A DNA stretch of 64,000 nt from Ostrinia nubilalis (lineage: Eukaryota > Arthropoda > Insecta > Lepidoptera > Crambidae). The stretch is from assembly GCF_963855985.1 (NCBI RefSeq), contig NC_087106.1, positions 4,013,001 through 4,077,000 on the forward strand, given 5' to 3'. Of the stretch, positions 23,501 to 35,500 are shown piece after piece; position 1 is the stretch's first letter, and each line of letters starts with the position of its first letter. The notes beneath the pieces are model-generated. The model was not told the origin of the DNA. It saw only the letters and a program-made list of their open reading frames with translations, and did not search any database. The position numbers were made by a program, and so were the translations under genes.

Positions 23501-26500
23501 TCGTGTGCTTACTGGCTCTCGGCGATTCGCGAACGTTCGTGAGCGTTGCGCGTGCGGTGCATACGTGTAGTTCCTTGGGCCGGTCGCGCTGCTGCGAGAT
23601 ATGCTCGGGCCGGCCACTAGCGACCTTATGACTGAGCCACTAAGTCTTATAGTCCCGTGCTTACTGACTCTCAACGACTCTCTCACTCGCTAGTGCTTAA
23701 GACAGTGACGCCAACTGGGGAGCACTTAAGTATTCGGAGCTCGCTTTTGGGAAAGAAACCTTGTGTATGACCTACAAAGTGCTATAATCGCGTACTTATT
23801 GGCTCTCGGCGACTCACGCACGTTATTGCGTTAGCGAAAGCTAGCTTATGTATGAACGATGAAGTGTTATAGTTGCATGCAGCTCCTTGGGCCGGTCGCG
23901 CTGCTGCGAGATATGCTCGGACTGGCCAATAGCGACCTTATGACTGAGCCACTAAGTGTTATAGTCGTGTGCTTACTGGCTCTCGGCGATTCGCGAACGT
24001 TTGTGAGCGTTGCTCGCGCGGTGCACACGTGTAGTTCCTTGGGCCGGTCGCGCTGCTGCGAGATATTCTCGGGCTGGCCAATAGCAACCTTATGACTGAG
24101 CCACTAAGTGTTATAATGGCGTGCTTACTGGCTCTCGGTGATTCGCGAACGTTGGTGAGCGTTGCGCGCGCGGTGCACACGTGTAGTTCCTTGGGACGAT
24201 CGCGTTGCTGCGAGATATGCTCGGGCTGGTCAATAGCGACCTTAAAACTGAGTCACTAAGTGTTATAATGGCGTGCTTACTGGCTCTCGGCGATTCGCGA
24301 ACGTTCGTGAGCGTTGCGCGCGCGGTGCAGACGTGTAGTTCCTTGGGCCGGTCGCGCTGCTGCGAGATATGCTCGGGGCCGGCTTCTAGCACTATCTATA
24401 AAGAACAAATTTTATGTCAGTTTCTAAGGACGGTTTACTGAGTGCCTGAGGCATGGAAGCGGCATGAGAGGAACATTGACATATTATGACGTAATAGAGC
24501 ATACGAATCTGATGGAGATCTGATCTGAATAGCTATAATAATAAGAACATTTATTTTTGGCTTTCTGTCTGCTCCATACACCATCACTGATCACTGGCAA
24601 CACACACTGGTCAAAGACTTGTCTAGAGACACTGCGGTATTTCGGACGTGATCGTATCGCGAACCTTCCCGAACGCTGCCCACTAGGTGGACCGACGATC
24701 TGGTGAAGGTCGCGGGAAGAGCCTGGATGCGGGCAGCGCAGGACCGGTCATAATGGAAATCCTTCTTGTTGACGTCATTTGGCTGAAACGAACAAACAAA
24801 TGTTTTGGAGCTGGCACTGACCTTGATGTGGAAGTCATTGGGGGAGGCCTATGTTCAGCAGTGGACGTCCTGTGGCTGAATTGATGATGATGACTGACCT
24901 TGGGCATGATGGCTTCGGTCCTGACGTCCATATACGCAGGGGTTTCCTGTTCGTCTGCCGCCTGTTGTAATGCTTGAGCCACGTGCGGTAGAAAGGCTCC
25001 GAGCGACACTACATTAGTCACATCCACTGATACGCGGACGTATAGCTTTGGAGCTGGCACTGAACTTGGACATACGGGACTATTCCCACCTCTCGTTCCC
25101 ACCGCTGCAACTCCTGTGTAGCCAGGATCTACAGCTTGACCGCCAATAAAAACCCAACCAGTGACGGTCAAGTTTGTCCCGGGGGAAAGTTAAACTGTCA
25201 TTGGACCCGCAACGAAATTCATCAGAAGAACATAGGAGTTCGAAGTTAAGGTTGGTTGACCTTGGGCATGATGGCTTCAGTCCTGTCCAACACTAACCAC
25301 GTCGATCGATACGCGGACTGGACTTAGCTGGACGTATAGTCTTAGCATAGCCCGCTCTATCGCCTTTTGGATGACTTTGAGCCTTCTAATGAGGCCAACA
25401 GTAAGCGAAAAGGTTTAGATCCATACACCATCACTGGCAACACACACTGGTCAAAGACTTTTGTCTTGAGGCACTGCTGAAGATTCCCGAATGCTGCCCG
25501 CTAGATGGACCAACGATCTGGTGAAGGTCGCGGGAAGAGTCTGGATGGGAGCAGCGCAGGTCCAGTCGATATGGAAATCCTTGGGGGAAGCCTTTGTCCA
25601 GCAGTGGACGTCATTTAGCTGAAACGAACGAATGAATAGTTTTGGAGCTGACACTGACCTTGGCCATACGGGACTATTCCCACCTCTCGTTCCCACCGCT
25701 GAAACTCCTGTGTAGCCAGGATCTACAGCTTGACCGCCAATAAAAACCCAACCAGTGATGGTCAAGTTTGTCCCGGAGGACAGTTAAACTGTCATTGGAC
25801 CCGCGACGAAATTAATCAGAAGAACATAGGAGGAGTTCGAGTTAAGGTTGGTTGACCTTGGGCATGATTGCTACGGTCCTGACGTCCATATACGCAGGAG
25901 CGTCCTGCTAGTCCGGACAGGTCGTTATGGAAATCCTTGGGGGAAGCTTTTGTCCAGAAGTGGATGTCGTTTGGCTGAAACAAACAAATAGTTTTTGGCA
26001 CTGGCACTGACCTTGATGTGGAAGTCATTGAGGGAGGCCTATGTTCAGCAGTGGACGTCCTGTGGCTGAAATGATGATGATGACTGACCTTGGGCATGAT
26101 GGCTTCGGTCCTGACGTCCATATACGCCGGGGTTTCCTGCTCGTCTGCCGCCTGTTGTAACGCCTGAGCCACGTGCGGCAGGAAGGCTCCGAGCCAGACC
26201 ACGCTGGCTACGTCCACGGATATGCGGACTGGACTTAGCTGGACGTATAGCTTTGGAGCTGGTACTGACCTTGGACATACGGGACTATTCCCACCTCTCG
26301 TTCCCACCGCTGCAACTCCTGTGTAGCCAGGATCTACAGCTTGACCGCCAATTAAAACCCAACCAGTGAAGGTCAAATCAGCGTCAAATAGTTCGTGACA
26401 TCCAAAGTGGCCAAAAAGTTGACAATACAACCTTATTCCAATTGTAACAAAAGACGTGTTGCAGACTTTTTAGCTACTTTAGGTGTCACGCTCAATCAAC

Positions 26501-29500
26501 TATTTGACGCTGACTATAGTTCTGAAACATAGCCCTCTCCATAGCACGCTGTGCAACTTTGAGCTTCTGTATAAGGCCCATAGTGAGAGGCCACGTTTCC
26601 GAGCCATAAGTTATCACTGGTAACACACATTGGTTGTTCACTCTAGTCTTCAGGCATTAAGGTATTTTGGTCGAACAGATGTTGCGTAGTTTCCCGAACA
26701 GAAATGAGGAGATCCGTAAACGAACCAAAGTCGCTGACATAGCCCGACGGATTAGCAAGCTGAAGTGGCAGTGGGCAGGGCACATAGTACGCAGAACTGA
26801 CGGCCGATGGGGCAGATAGGTTCTGGAATGGAGGCCGCGTACCGGAAAACGCAGCGTGAGACGTCCACCTACAAGGTGGACCGACGACATCGTAAAGGTA
26901 GCAGGGAAGCGCTGGACGCAGGCCGCTACCAATCGATCAACATTCAGCCATAGCAGTGGACGTCCTATGGCTGAAATGATGATAGTTCTGAAGCTGGCAC
27001 TGACCTTGGGCATGATGGCTTCGGTCCTGACGTCCATATACGCAGGGGTTTCCTGTTCGTCTGCCGCCTGTTGTAACGCCTGAGCCACGTGCGGCAGGAA
27101 GGCTCCGAGCCAGACCACGCTGGCTACGTCCACGGATATACGGACTGGACTTAGCTGGACGTATAGCTTTGGAGCTGGCACTGAAAAACAAATTAAATAA
27201 CATACTTAATACAAAGTTTTATCGGTTTAGGTACTAGATGGCGCGGCTATAATGGCCGGAACATTACAGAAATATTGTTATAGTTTCGTTGGTAATCCTT
27301 AAAATGTTTCCGGTCTTTGGCTTGCCACGAATGCAGACAAATATTGCCCGTCTGGAGTAGCTAAGTGTCAACGACCAAACATCTATGGAAATTTAAAACC
27401 GGGCTATTATTCCCCAAAAGCAATATTCTTTTGATAGGGAAGCGCAACAAAATTTCTTTCCCCTAATTCGTAGCACGTGAGGTGATTCGCCTGGTATAGT
27501 TTTCTATGAAAAACTTCCAGTTCTCTTTGATGTGTAGTCCTTAAATCGCTTCTTACTACACCCGCGGAAAGAGTAGGGGTTGGTTAGAAAATGTATTTGA
27601 CTCTGCTGTCACCACATGTCGCTCTGATAAACATTAATCTTTTAAACTGCGATCTACAACCCGCCTGCCAAGCGTGGAGATTATGGTAAAACCTTTCACT
27701 TAAGTTGAGGAGGCTCATAGTCCAGCAGTGGACTGTAACGGGCTGTTGTAGATGATGATGATATTACAAATTATGTTAGCACACTTACAAGGGAAGCAGA
27801 CATCGCCAGGATAGTAGAAGAACGTCAGCTCCGCGTGTAGTAGTCCCGCGTCACCCGGTAAAGTAGCTTTCTCAGCGCTCACTAGCGGCCGCGGCGCTTC
27901 CCGGGACTTGGACCCGGTCGAAACCTATAACGAAAACCTATTTGTGATAATATGATGATAAACCTATTTTTTGACACTCGTGCATTGAAGCGTATGATAA
28001 AAACGATTTGTGAGATTTGAAACTAGCGATTCGACACTCATGCATGGAGGAAACGGCACATTGAAAGTAAAATTGTTGGGCAAGTTATTTGGGCCTAAGT
28101 ACTGGATAAAAAACTTTCGACTTTGGATCATAGCTTTTAGCAATCACTCCAATATTAAATCGTTGTTTATACGCACTATTTCATAGATTCTTTGTGACAA
28201 ATATGACGTAAATTTTTCGCCAACTAGATTCTAAAAATCTTATTGTACAGTCAATTTTATTGAAAACTGATGGGATTTATAGGGTAGTTTCAACTATTTC
28301 GCGAAATCTTCAAGATTTTCGAATTTTCAAGAAAATTGCAGTGTCTGAGGGTTGAATACCAAGATCTAATAGTGCGTCTACATTACGTTAACATTTATAG
28401 CTTTTTTATGTAACAAATCCACAATAAAGAGTATTTATTTATGGGTAGAAGCGACTGCTTATTATTATCTTACCTTATAAACAGTGAAGTCGTCTATCCT
28501 AAGTACGAGGCACGTGGTCATGAGCTTCCCCAGCTGTTGTAGAATCCTGGTCCTTGTTGGAGATGCTGCAATAAGACGATAACATGTTTTAAAGTCAAAA
28601 TTTCTTTATTTGTTTAGACTAATAAATAGTTCTTACAAATCGTCATTTTGCTCTTAAGGAGCCTCTACACTACATGTCTCATAATCTTTTTACCCTACCA
28701 GCGCTTCGAGACCAATATTTGGCAAGTGCTGAGAAGAAGCGCCGCAACAAACTCAGTCACCACTGTCTGCCGGTTAATATAAGTAAATAGAAATAGTAGT
28801 AGTAGGTACATTCGATTCAGGAGCAGTTCACTGAATTTACCATGCATTCTTGTATGGTGTATCTTAATACAGGACGTTATACAGGACGTTTCAGAATGAT
28901 ACAAAAGAGGAGGTTCTTTATTTTTATGTCCACGGATTTTTCAGTAAATTATGTAGGGCACATGATGAAAGGCTATAATCACCTCCTCTTCCCCATATTG
29001 AAATTAGCGATACTATAGTGATCGACGCGCAGTCTGGTATTTTTCAGCGAGTCGCACGTTTTTAGAGCTGAAGTGACAACGCACTTAAATCCTGACCTAC
29101 GGTCTTGGATCAAGCCCTAACAACAACAGAACCGTATACACCACTATATTTTTATCACCGAAAAAAAAATAATTCTGGGTAATGAGTTATTGATACTGAT
29201 CCTATTTATGCCAAAAAAAGTTTAATCAAGTTACTCAAAATTTCATCCCAAAATTGGTAATTTATGGACACACGCGTCGCTAGCACTATTTACGTAAGAT
29301 AATGTAACACTTATTAGAACTCAAAATTACTTGAAATGTTGCATTAAAATGATCTAAGTTAGCTAAGTAAGTAATAATAACACTGGAAGCGTGGTCGAGG
29401 CGTGAGCGAGACAGACAGATTGGGGCAATGTGCGAGCGCGTACGACTACTCTAGCGAGCAGCGGAGTGCCCCAACTGTGACGCGTAAAATACAGACTAAA

Positions 29501-32500
29501 GAAAAAAATAACTTTATGAAAAAATTTTTTTTTACTTTAAATTTTTCACACATTTCTACATAACCTGTTAAATTTTTTTCGGTTTTTTCGCTTTCGCTCC
29601 CAATCGATCCCGGGATCTTTGGGTCTGCGACAGGTGGTTTTACCACTAGCCCACACATTTCTTCAGGTTCTTATAGCATCACGTACCTTGTGAGGAGATG
29701 TTAGTGGACGGAGCAGTAGAGCTTTGCTGGCTGGCGGTCTGGCTCGGCCTGTGGTTGATCCCGTTTGACAGAGGCTCTTCTGACTTCTCAGCTTGACTCG
29801 CCTGTGGTCAAAAACATTCATTAGAACATGCACCTATAGCGGGGAGGCCATGCCTCCCCCCCCTAGAATGGTCTGGTGCCCACACCAAGATGTTGGGCTA
29901 CCGATTCGAAGATGATAGTTGTAGTACACAGTATACTCACTTATGAGCTATGATAGTAATCGCCTAATTAACCAGTATGGCAAGTCAGGGGTCCTAGATA
30001 ATGGAGAAAAATGACCCTACGCCAATGTATCAGAAATTAAATTACAATCTTAAGGTCCGGTTTCCATCAAAACGGAGAGATTTGTAGACGAAGAGTTTGG
30101 ATAACCAATCAGATTTTGGAACCGTAGCTGAGCAAAGAGGTGATGTGGATATAACCAGAATCTGATTGGTTAATTAAAAACATCACCTGTTGTCTCTTCT
30201 TCTATTCGCTTTGGTGAAAACCGTACCTAAACATCAAATTAGTAAAACAGAGAAACACGGGTCTCAACGCGACATTTTTATATGAGTTACATAAAAAGTT
30301 ACAAAAAAAATCATGATTATTACTGGTGCATTCGAATTCTTACCTTATTACTAGGAGTGAGCGGTCTAGGATCCAACGCGTCGAGTAGCGTCGTGCAGAA
30401 CGAAGACAGGGCTTGCGACAACCACTGACTGTGTGGTGTTGCTGCTTCCCTAAAATAAATAACACACAAAATTAGATAGACAGAAATATAGTGTAAATAA
30501 ATAGATAAGAATATGATAAGTCATTGCATTTCTGTGAGTGCATAATTATGTTTGTGTAGTTGTGACAGTTTAAATTACCGCTTTTTGGCAATCGGTCTGA
30601 GGCGCAAGTCCGTCGCGCATCTGTCACACTACACCTCTTGCAATGGTAGCAGCGTGACGTGTTTAATAATCTTAGTATTTTGTTTTTGGTGTAAAATTAT
30701 TCCATACAATATATTTGCGAATATTAAAAAATGTTTTGTCTAACTCTACTTTTGCCGATCGATCAATCGCACAAATTCAAACGCCTTGCGAACTGTATTT
30801 AATATTTGTACTTACTAGTTGGCAACATAAATAAGCGAGTGACAAGATCTTACTCTAAGCTACATCTATGCCAATGTGATAATCTCACCAGTTGGCGCCA
30901 CTGTCTTGCCTTGGTTGCCGCGACTGTGAGTGTGCGAGCGCGACAGCGACATAATTACGCGCGAGCGATAAAGATGGGTAGCTTGGGGTCATTGGACGAA
31001 ATTCTACGTGCTCGGCGACCGGACTATAGCAAGTGATAGCACTTTATTCTACAATGAAAGCGATTGTGGCGCGCGCCGTCGCGCGCCTTGCACTTACCGG
31101 TAGCCGCGCCAATGACGCCGGTCGTCCGCCGCCTTGTGGTAGGGGAAGAGGTCCGCCTGCATGCTCACAAGCGTCACTTGTAAGGCACCTCCGTTCGCTA
31201 GCGATGGCTTTTCTGAACGCCCCACTGAAAATGTAGACAATAGTAGTTATCGAAGCTGTTGTATTAGAAGTAGTATTAATTTAAAACGCAATCGCGTTTA
31301 ATAAGACATGAGAAGTATGGTCGGTAATAGTTTTGGTAGACGTACCGTACATAAATACTTTTTAACTACTACTACAATCTTTACTGAACATTTGCGCGAG
31401 TATGTAGAAGATATTTATACGTATTTCCATAATACTTCCTAAATTGGAGTTACTAGATGGTGTTTTTGTGACGTCAAACGTTAGCAAGACTTCAGACTCG
31501 TATACTGTCACGTCATAACATCACCCCTTCCGTGCCGCTCCCATACACCAGACACAGACTCAGTTATGCCAAGTCCTGTAGTACAATATTCCACTTACAG
31601 CCAGGGTCATCACACAAGTGCAGGTCGATCCGCGGCGCGAGCAGATGGTACGAAGTCTCACGCACGTCGTGTTTGGCGAACATTCGCGCGAGTATGTCAC
31701 GGTCGCCACTCGGCGGTCGGCTTTGGATTTGCTCCCGGGGCTCTTCGATCTGTAAAGTGGAGATTAATGGATATAAAGCCCGGTTTGTGAGCACGTAGAA
31801 TTTTGTCCAATGACCCCTCCTTCCTTATCGCTCGCGCGTAATTATATAGATGTCGCGACTGTGCGACGGGCGCCCGCAGTGAGTGTGCGAGCGCATAATT
31901 ACGCGCGAGCGATAAGGATGGGTAGCTTGGGGTCATTGGACAAAATTCTACGTGCTCACAGACCAGACTATAATACGACGGTTTGAGGAGGCTACACGTT
32001 TGCATATTTCTACTTTATACGCCTAATACAACACCCACAGAAGTAGTAGGGGGTGGTCTTATTCTACGACACGGTACAGGATGTGTATAAGTACTCTGAA
32101 AAGAGCCTTTATACTAAAAGCAGTTTCGCACTTCGCCCGATTTAGATCCGTACAAAATACAGTGCGGAGAACTAATTGTATGGTAGTTTATGTACGATAT
32201 CCATAATCCGATTCAACAAGTTAATTTCTAAATCCGTATTTTGATAGATTCGGAGAGTAAGATTTCCTGAGAGCCTTAAGGTGTGTCCAAACACGGCGTG
32301 CAAGGTGCGCAGCTGCTACGCGCGGCATTCGCAGGACACAAATTTGCCGCGCGACTACACACACCGGCATATTTAGGGGAACGGAATAAAAGCATCAATA
32401 TTTATCATAATTTTTGTTAAAAATGTCTCACAGTGCTCGCTCATTACAGGCATATCTAAACCACTCGTATATACCGAAGATGCAGTGGGTGGCGAGCTCC

Positions 32501-35500
32501 ACAGACATGAATCCTATAGAGCATATCTTGGACTTTCTTAAAAGAAAATGTTTAATCCAGAATATCACCCCCCAACAATCTGAATAAATTGAGAAACGCG
32601 TTACTAGAGGAATGGCAGAGATTGCCCCAAAATACCCTAAATAACATTAATTGCAGCATGCTCAGATGACTGGAAACCATGATTAGAGCAAGAGGGAGAA
32701 GAACCAGTCATTAATTAAGGCTAGCTGCTCCGGTCGGAGCTAACCACGGTACCGTCATCTACATATCTTCCTAAGAGCCTTGGCGCGAGTAGCAGCGGCT
32801 GTGGCTCTTCTAACAGGCTCAGCCAAGGCCGCGGCGCAAGCTAATGCGGCGCGTAGCTGGCCGTCTGTTAACGCCCACGCAAGCGGCTCCGGCCGGACTA
32901 CCAGCCGGAGCCAAACACAGACATCGCCTACCGACCACAGTCATCTCATACATACCAGAGTAATTACAAATGAGTAGGTCATCTTCATAGAAACGCCCGA
33001 GCGCGGTTTGTATGTGAGCGCGTCAATACGTATGCGGCGCGCACGCACACACTGACATAATTTAGCGTTGATTAGCGGTGAGTTGCCCCGAATTTTGTCA
33101 GTGTGTGCGTGCGCGCCGCATACGTATTGGCGCGCGCTCACATACAAACCGCGCTCGGTGCGTTTCTATGAAGATGACCTACTCATTTGTATTTACTCTG
33201 TACATACCTTCCTGAGAGCCTTGGCGCGCGTGGCAGCGGCTGTGGCTCGTCTAACAGGCTCAGCCAAAGCCGCGGCGCAAACTAGTGCGGCGCGCTACTG
33301 TCCGTCTGTTAATGCCCATGCTAGCGGCTCAGGCTGGTAGTCCGGCCGGAGCCGACCACTGTCATCATCTATAGTCTGGTCTGTGAGCACGTAGAATTTT
33401 GTCCAATGACCCCAAGCTACCCATCCTTATCGCTCGCGCGTAATTATATTGCTGTCGCGACTGTGCGACGGGCGCTCACAGTGAATGTGCGAGCGCGACA
33501 GCAACATAATTACGCGCGAGCGATAAAGATGGGTAGCTTGGGGTCATTGGACAAAATTCTACGTGCTCACAGACCGGGCTTTACATACCTTCCTGAGGGC
33601 CTTGGCGCGGGTAGCAGCGGCCGTGGCTCTCCTGACCGGCTCAGCCAGCGCCGCGGCGCAAGCTAGTGCGGCGCGCAGCTGTCCGTCCGTTAGCGCCCAC
33701 GCTAACGGCTCCGGACGGATCGCCAGACGGGAGCCGATCACGGCGCAGTCATCTACATACTTTTCTAAGAGCCTTGGCTAGCGTAGAAGCGGCGGTGGCT
33801 CTCCTGACCGGCTCAGCCAGGGCCGGCCAATTGTTAGCGCTCAAGCTAAGAGCCAGTCACGGCGCGGTCACCTACATACCTTCCTGAGAGCCTTGGCACG
33901 CGTGGCAGCGGCTGTGGCTCTTCTAACAGGCTCAGCCAGCGCCGCGGCGCAAGCTAGTGCGGCGCGCAGCTGGCCGTCTGTTAGCGCCCACGCTAAAGGC
34001 TCTGGTCGGATCGCCAGTCGGGATCCGATCACGGCGCAGTCTGGTGACAATAATCAAATTATGTACCTACGAAAAATCACGATAAAAAGGCCGGCGCTTT
34101 TGAACAGCGTTAGAGTAGGCGCACACAGTTGATTTTTAGTTGGCCGATAGTTGTGCCCGATTTTAATTTGTATGAAGAATCGGCCAAATCGAATCGGCGT
34201 AGTGTGCGCACTCCCATACATGCCCATACTGATCAACTGCCCGACTAAACTATCGGCCGACGAAAAATCAACGGTGTGCGCCTACTCTTAATGGAAATAC
34301 GAATCCAACACGAAGAGGTCTTGTTATTATTATCATTTGTACGCTTCAGCGCTCACTGGACGAAAGTAGCCCGATAAAGATGCAACACGTAGAGGCCGTT
34401 TAAACACAACTAAAAATAATAATTTTCAAGACTTTTAACAGTGTCACTCCGCAGTTTAGTTACGTTCGACCGATGGTCTTTCTGAGAACCGTATGAGACT
34501 ATGCATAGCTTATGGGTATGGCATATAGGCTTGCGAGCCGCTTCGTAAAAATTGACAAGCCTACCGTGTTGAAAGAAAGCGACGCGATAGAAAGAGACGG
34601 AACTTTGTAGGTTATAAGTTTATGTAATTTGAAATTACGTCAGTAATAATAATTATGTTAGTGACCATGAAAGTTTAAAACAATATAATGTAAATTGAGC
34701 TTTAAATATTTACCCGAGAGTCGTTTTTTGATGACGATCCGGCAGTGCGTGTTGCCTAGCAGCAGTCTCAGGGGCGGCAAGTTGGCCGCGGCTGCGCCGT
34801 GCGCCTTGGCTTCTATGCGCGCGCTCTGCCATTCTAGCTCCTATAAACATGAATATATGGTTGGTTATTGATTGAGATGTCTCCGTGATCTAGTAGATTT
34901 GGAATTTTTTATTTACGAAAATAGCGCCATTTTGCTAACAATTTTTAATAAGCGCTATTTTCGGCCAAACGCCACCAATGTTTCGGTTCAATTTATAGGT
35001 ATAAAAGCGCTTTATAAAAGTCTAATGAAGTCCGACACCAGGGTTCTATTACAATCATCTAAAAGATTAAATTAGCGGACGACTAAGCAAATATACAGGA
35101 AATCCACAGGAAACACCATTTAAAGATGACATCGCTAAAAGTAAACAGAAAATGGTAAAAAACAAAATCATTGTCTAAGCAAGATCACTATACAATTTGA
35201 TTGCCTTAATTGCATACATCCGATGGATGACATTATTAGTAGTTAGTAGCAGGTACTTTTCTTAGGATTAGTTTCCACCAAGGTGGAGCGGAGTGGAGTG
35301 GTGTTTGGAATAAGACTTCAATTATTTTATTGGAGAATGGTTGTTGAGGCCAATTACTACAGTTTCAGTGCGGCGAACTTTGCGTCTAAAAAAGAAGACA
35401 TTTTTATCTATGGTCATTCACTCTATAGAAATTGCGAAACCCAACGACTCAATTTTGATTTACTTTTACTTTACCCCTTCAAAAATTGTATAATCCGAAA

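Larger units (their letters stand above)
24680..27000. repeat. Complex segmental repeat block around the exon 14 copies
   Basis: Three units mix an exon 14 copy or fragment, a LINE 3' tail and a roughly 110 bp repeat (25068-25196, 25660-25790, 26265-26380, minus strand, readable as GGQAVDPGYTGVAAVG). The stretch CTGTCATTGGACCCGC with its right flank recurs at 25195 and 25787. Fragments of the same 110 bp repeat occur on the plus strand near 19665-19765 and 36008-36078, so it is interspersed and not a gene. Confidence 0.7.
32767..33868 (-). pseudogene. Four decayed tandem copies of BLTP3 exon 7
   Basis: They trail exon 7 in its downstream intron. 33761-33868 is internally deleted. 33589-33749 is full length and open but is separated from the previous copy by only 11 bases, so it has no intron or acceptor of its own. 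About 33208-33362 has an in-frame TAG where the parent reads DGQL. About 32767-32941 has a donor mutated from GTATGT to ATATGT and an insertion near its start. Two MITEs lie between the later copies. Confidence 0.85.

Noticed and set aside
24683..27203. Long minus-strand open frames mixing GGQAVDPGYTG-type sequence with YMDVRTEAIMP
   Set aside because: They are exon 14 copies read through into an adjacent interspersed repeat. The intact exon begins at a proper acceptor (27181) without the repeat part.
31532..33887. Plus-strand Ala/Ser-rich open frames in the 31-34 kb region
   Set aside because: They are antisense shadows of GC-rich BLTP3 exons 7 and 8 and of MITEs.
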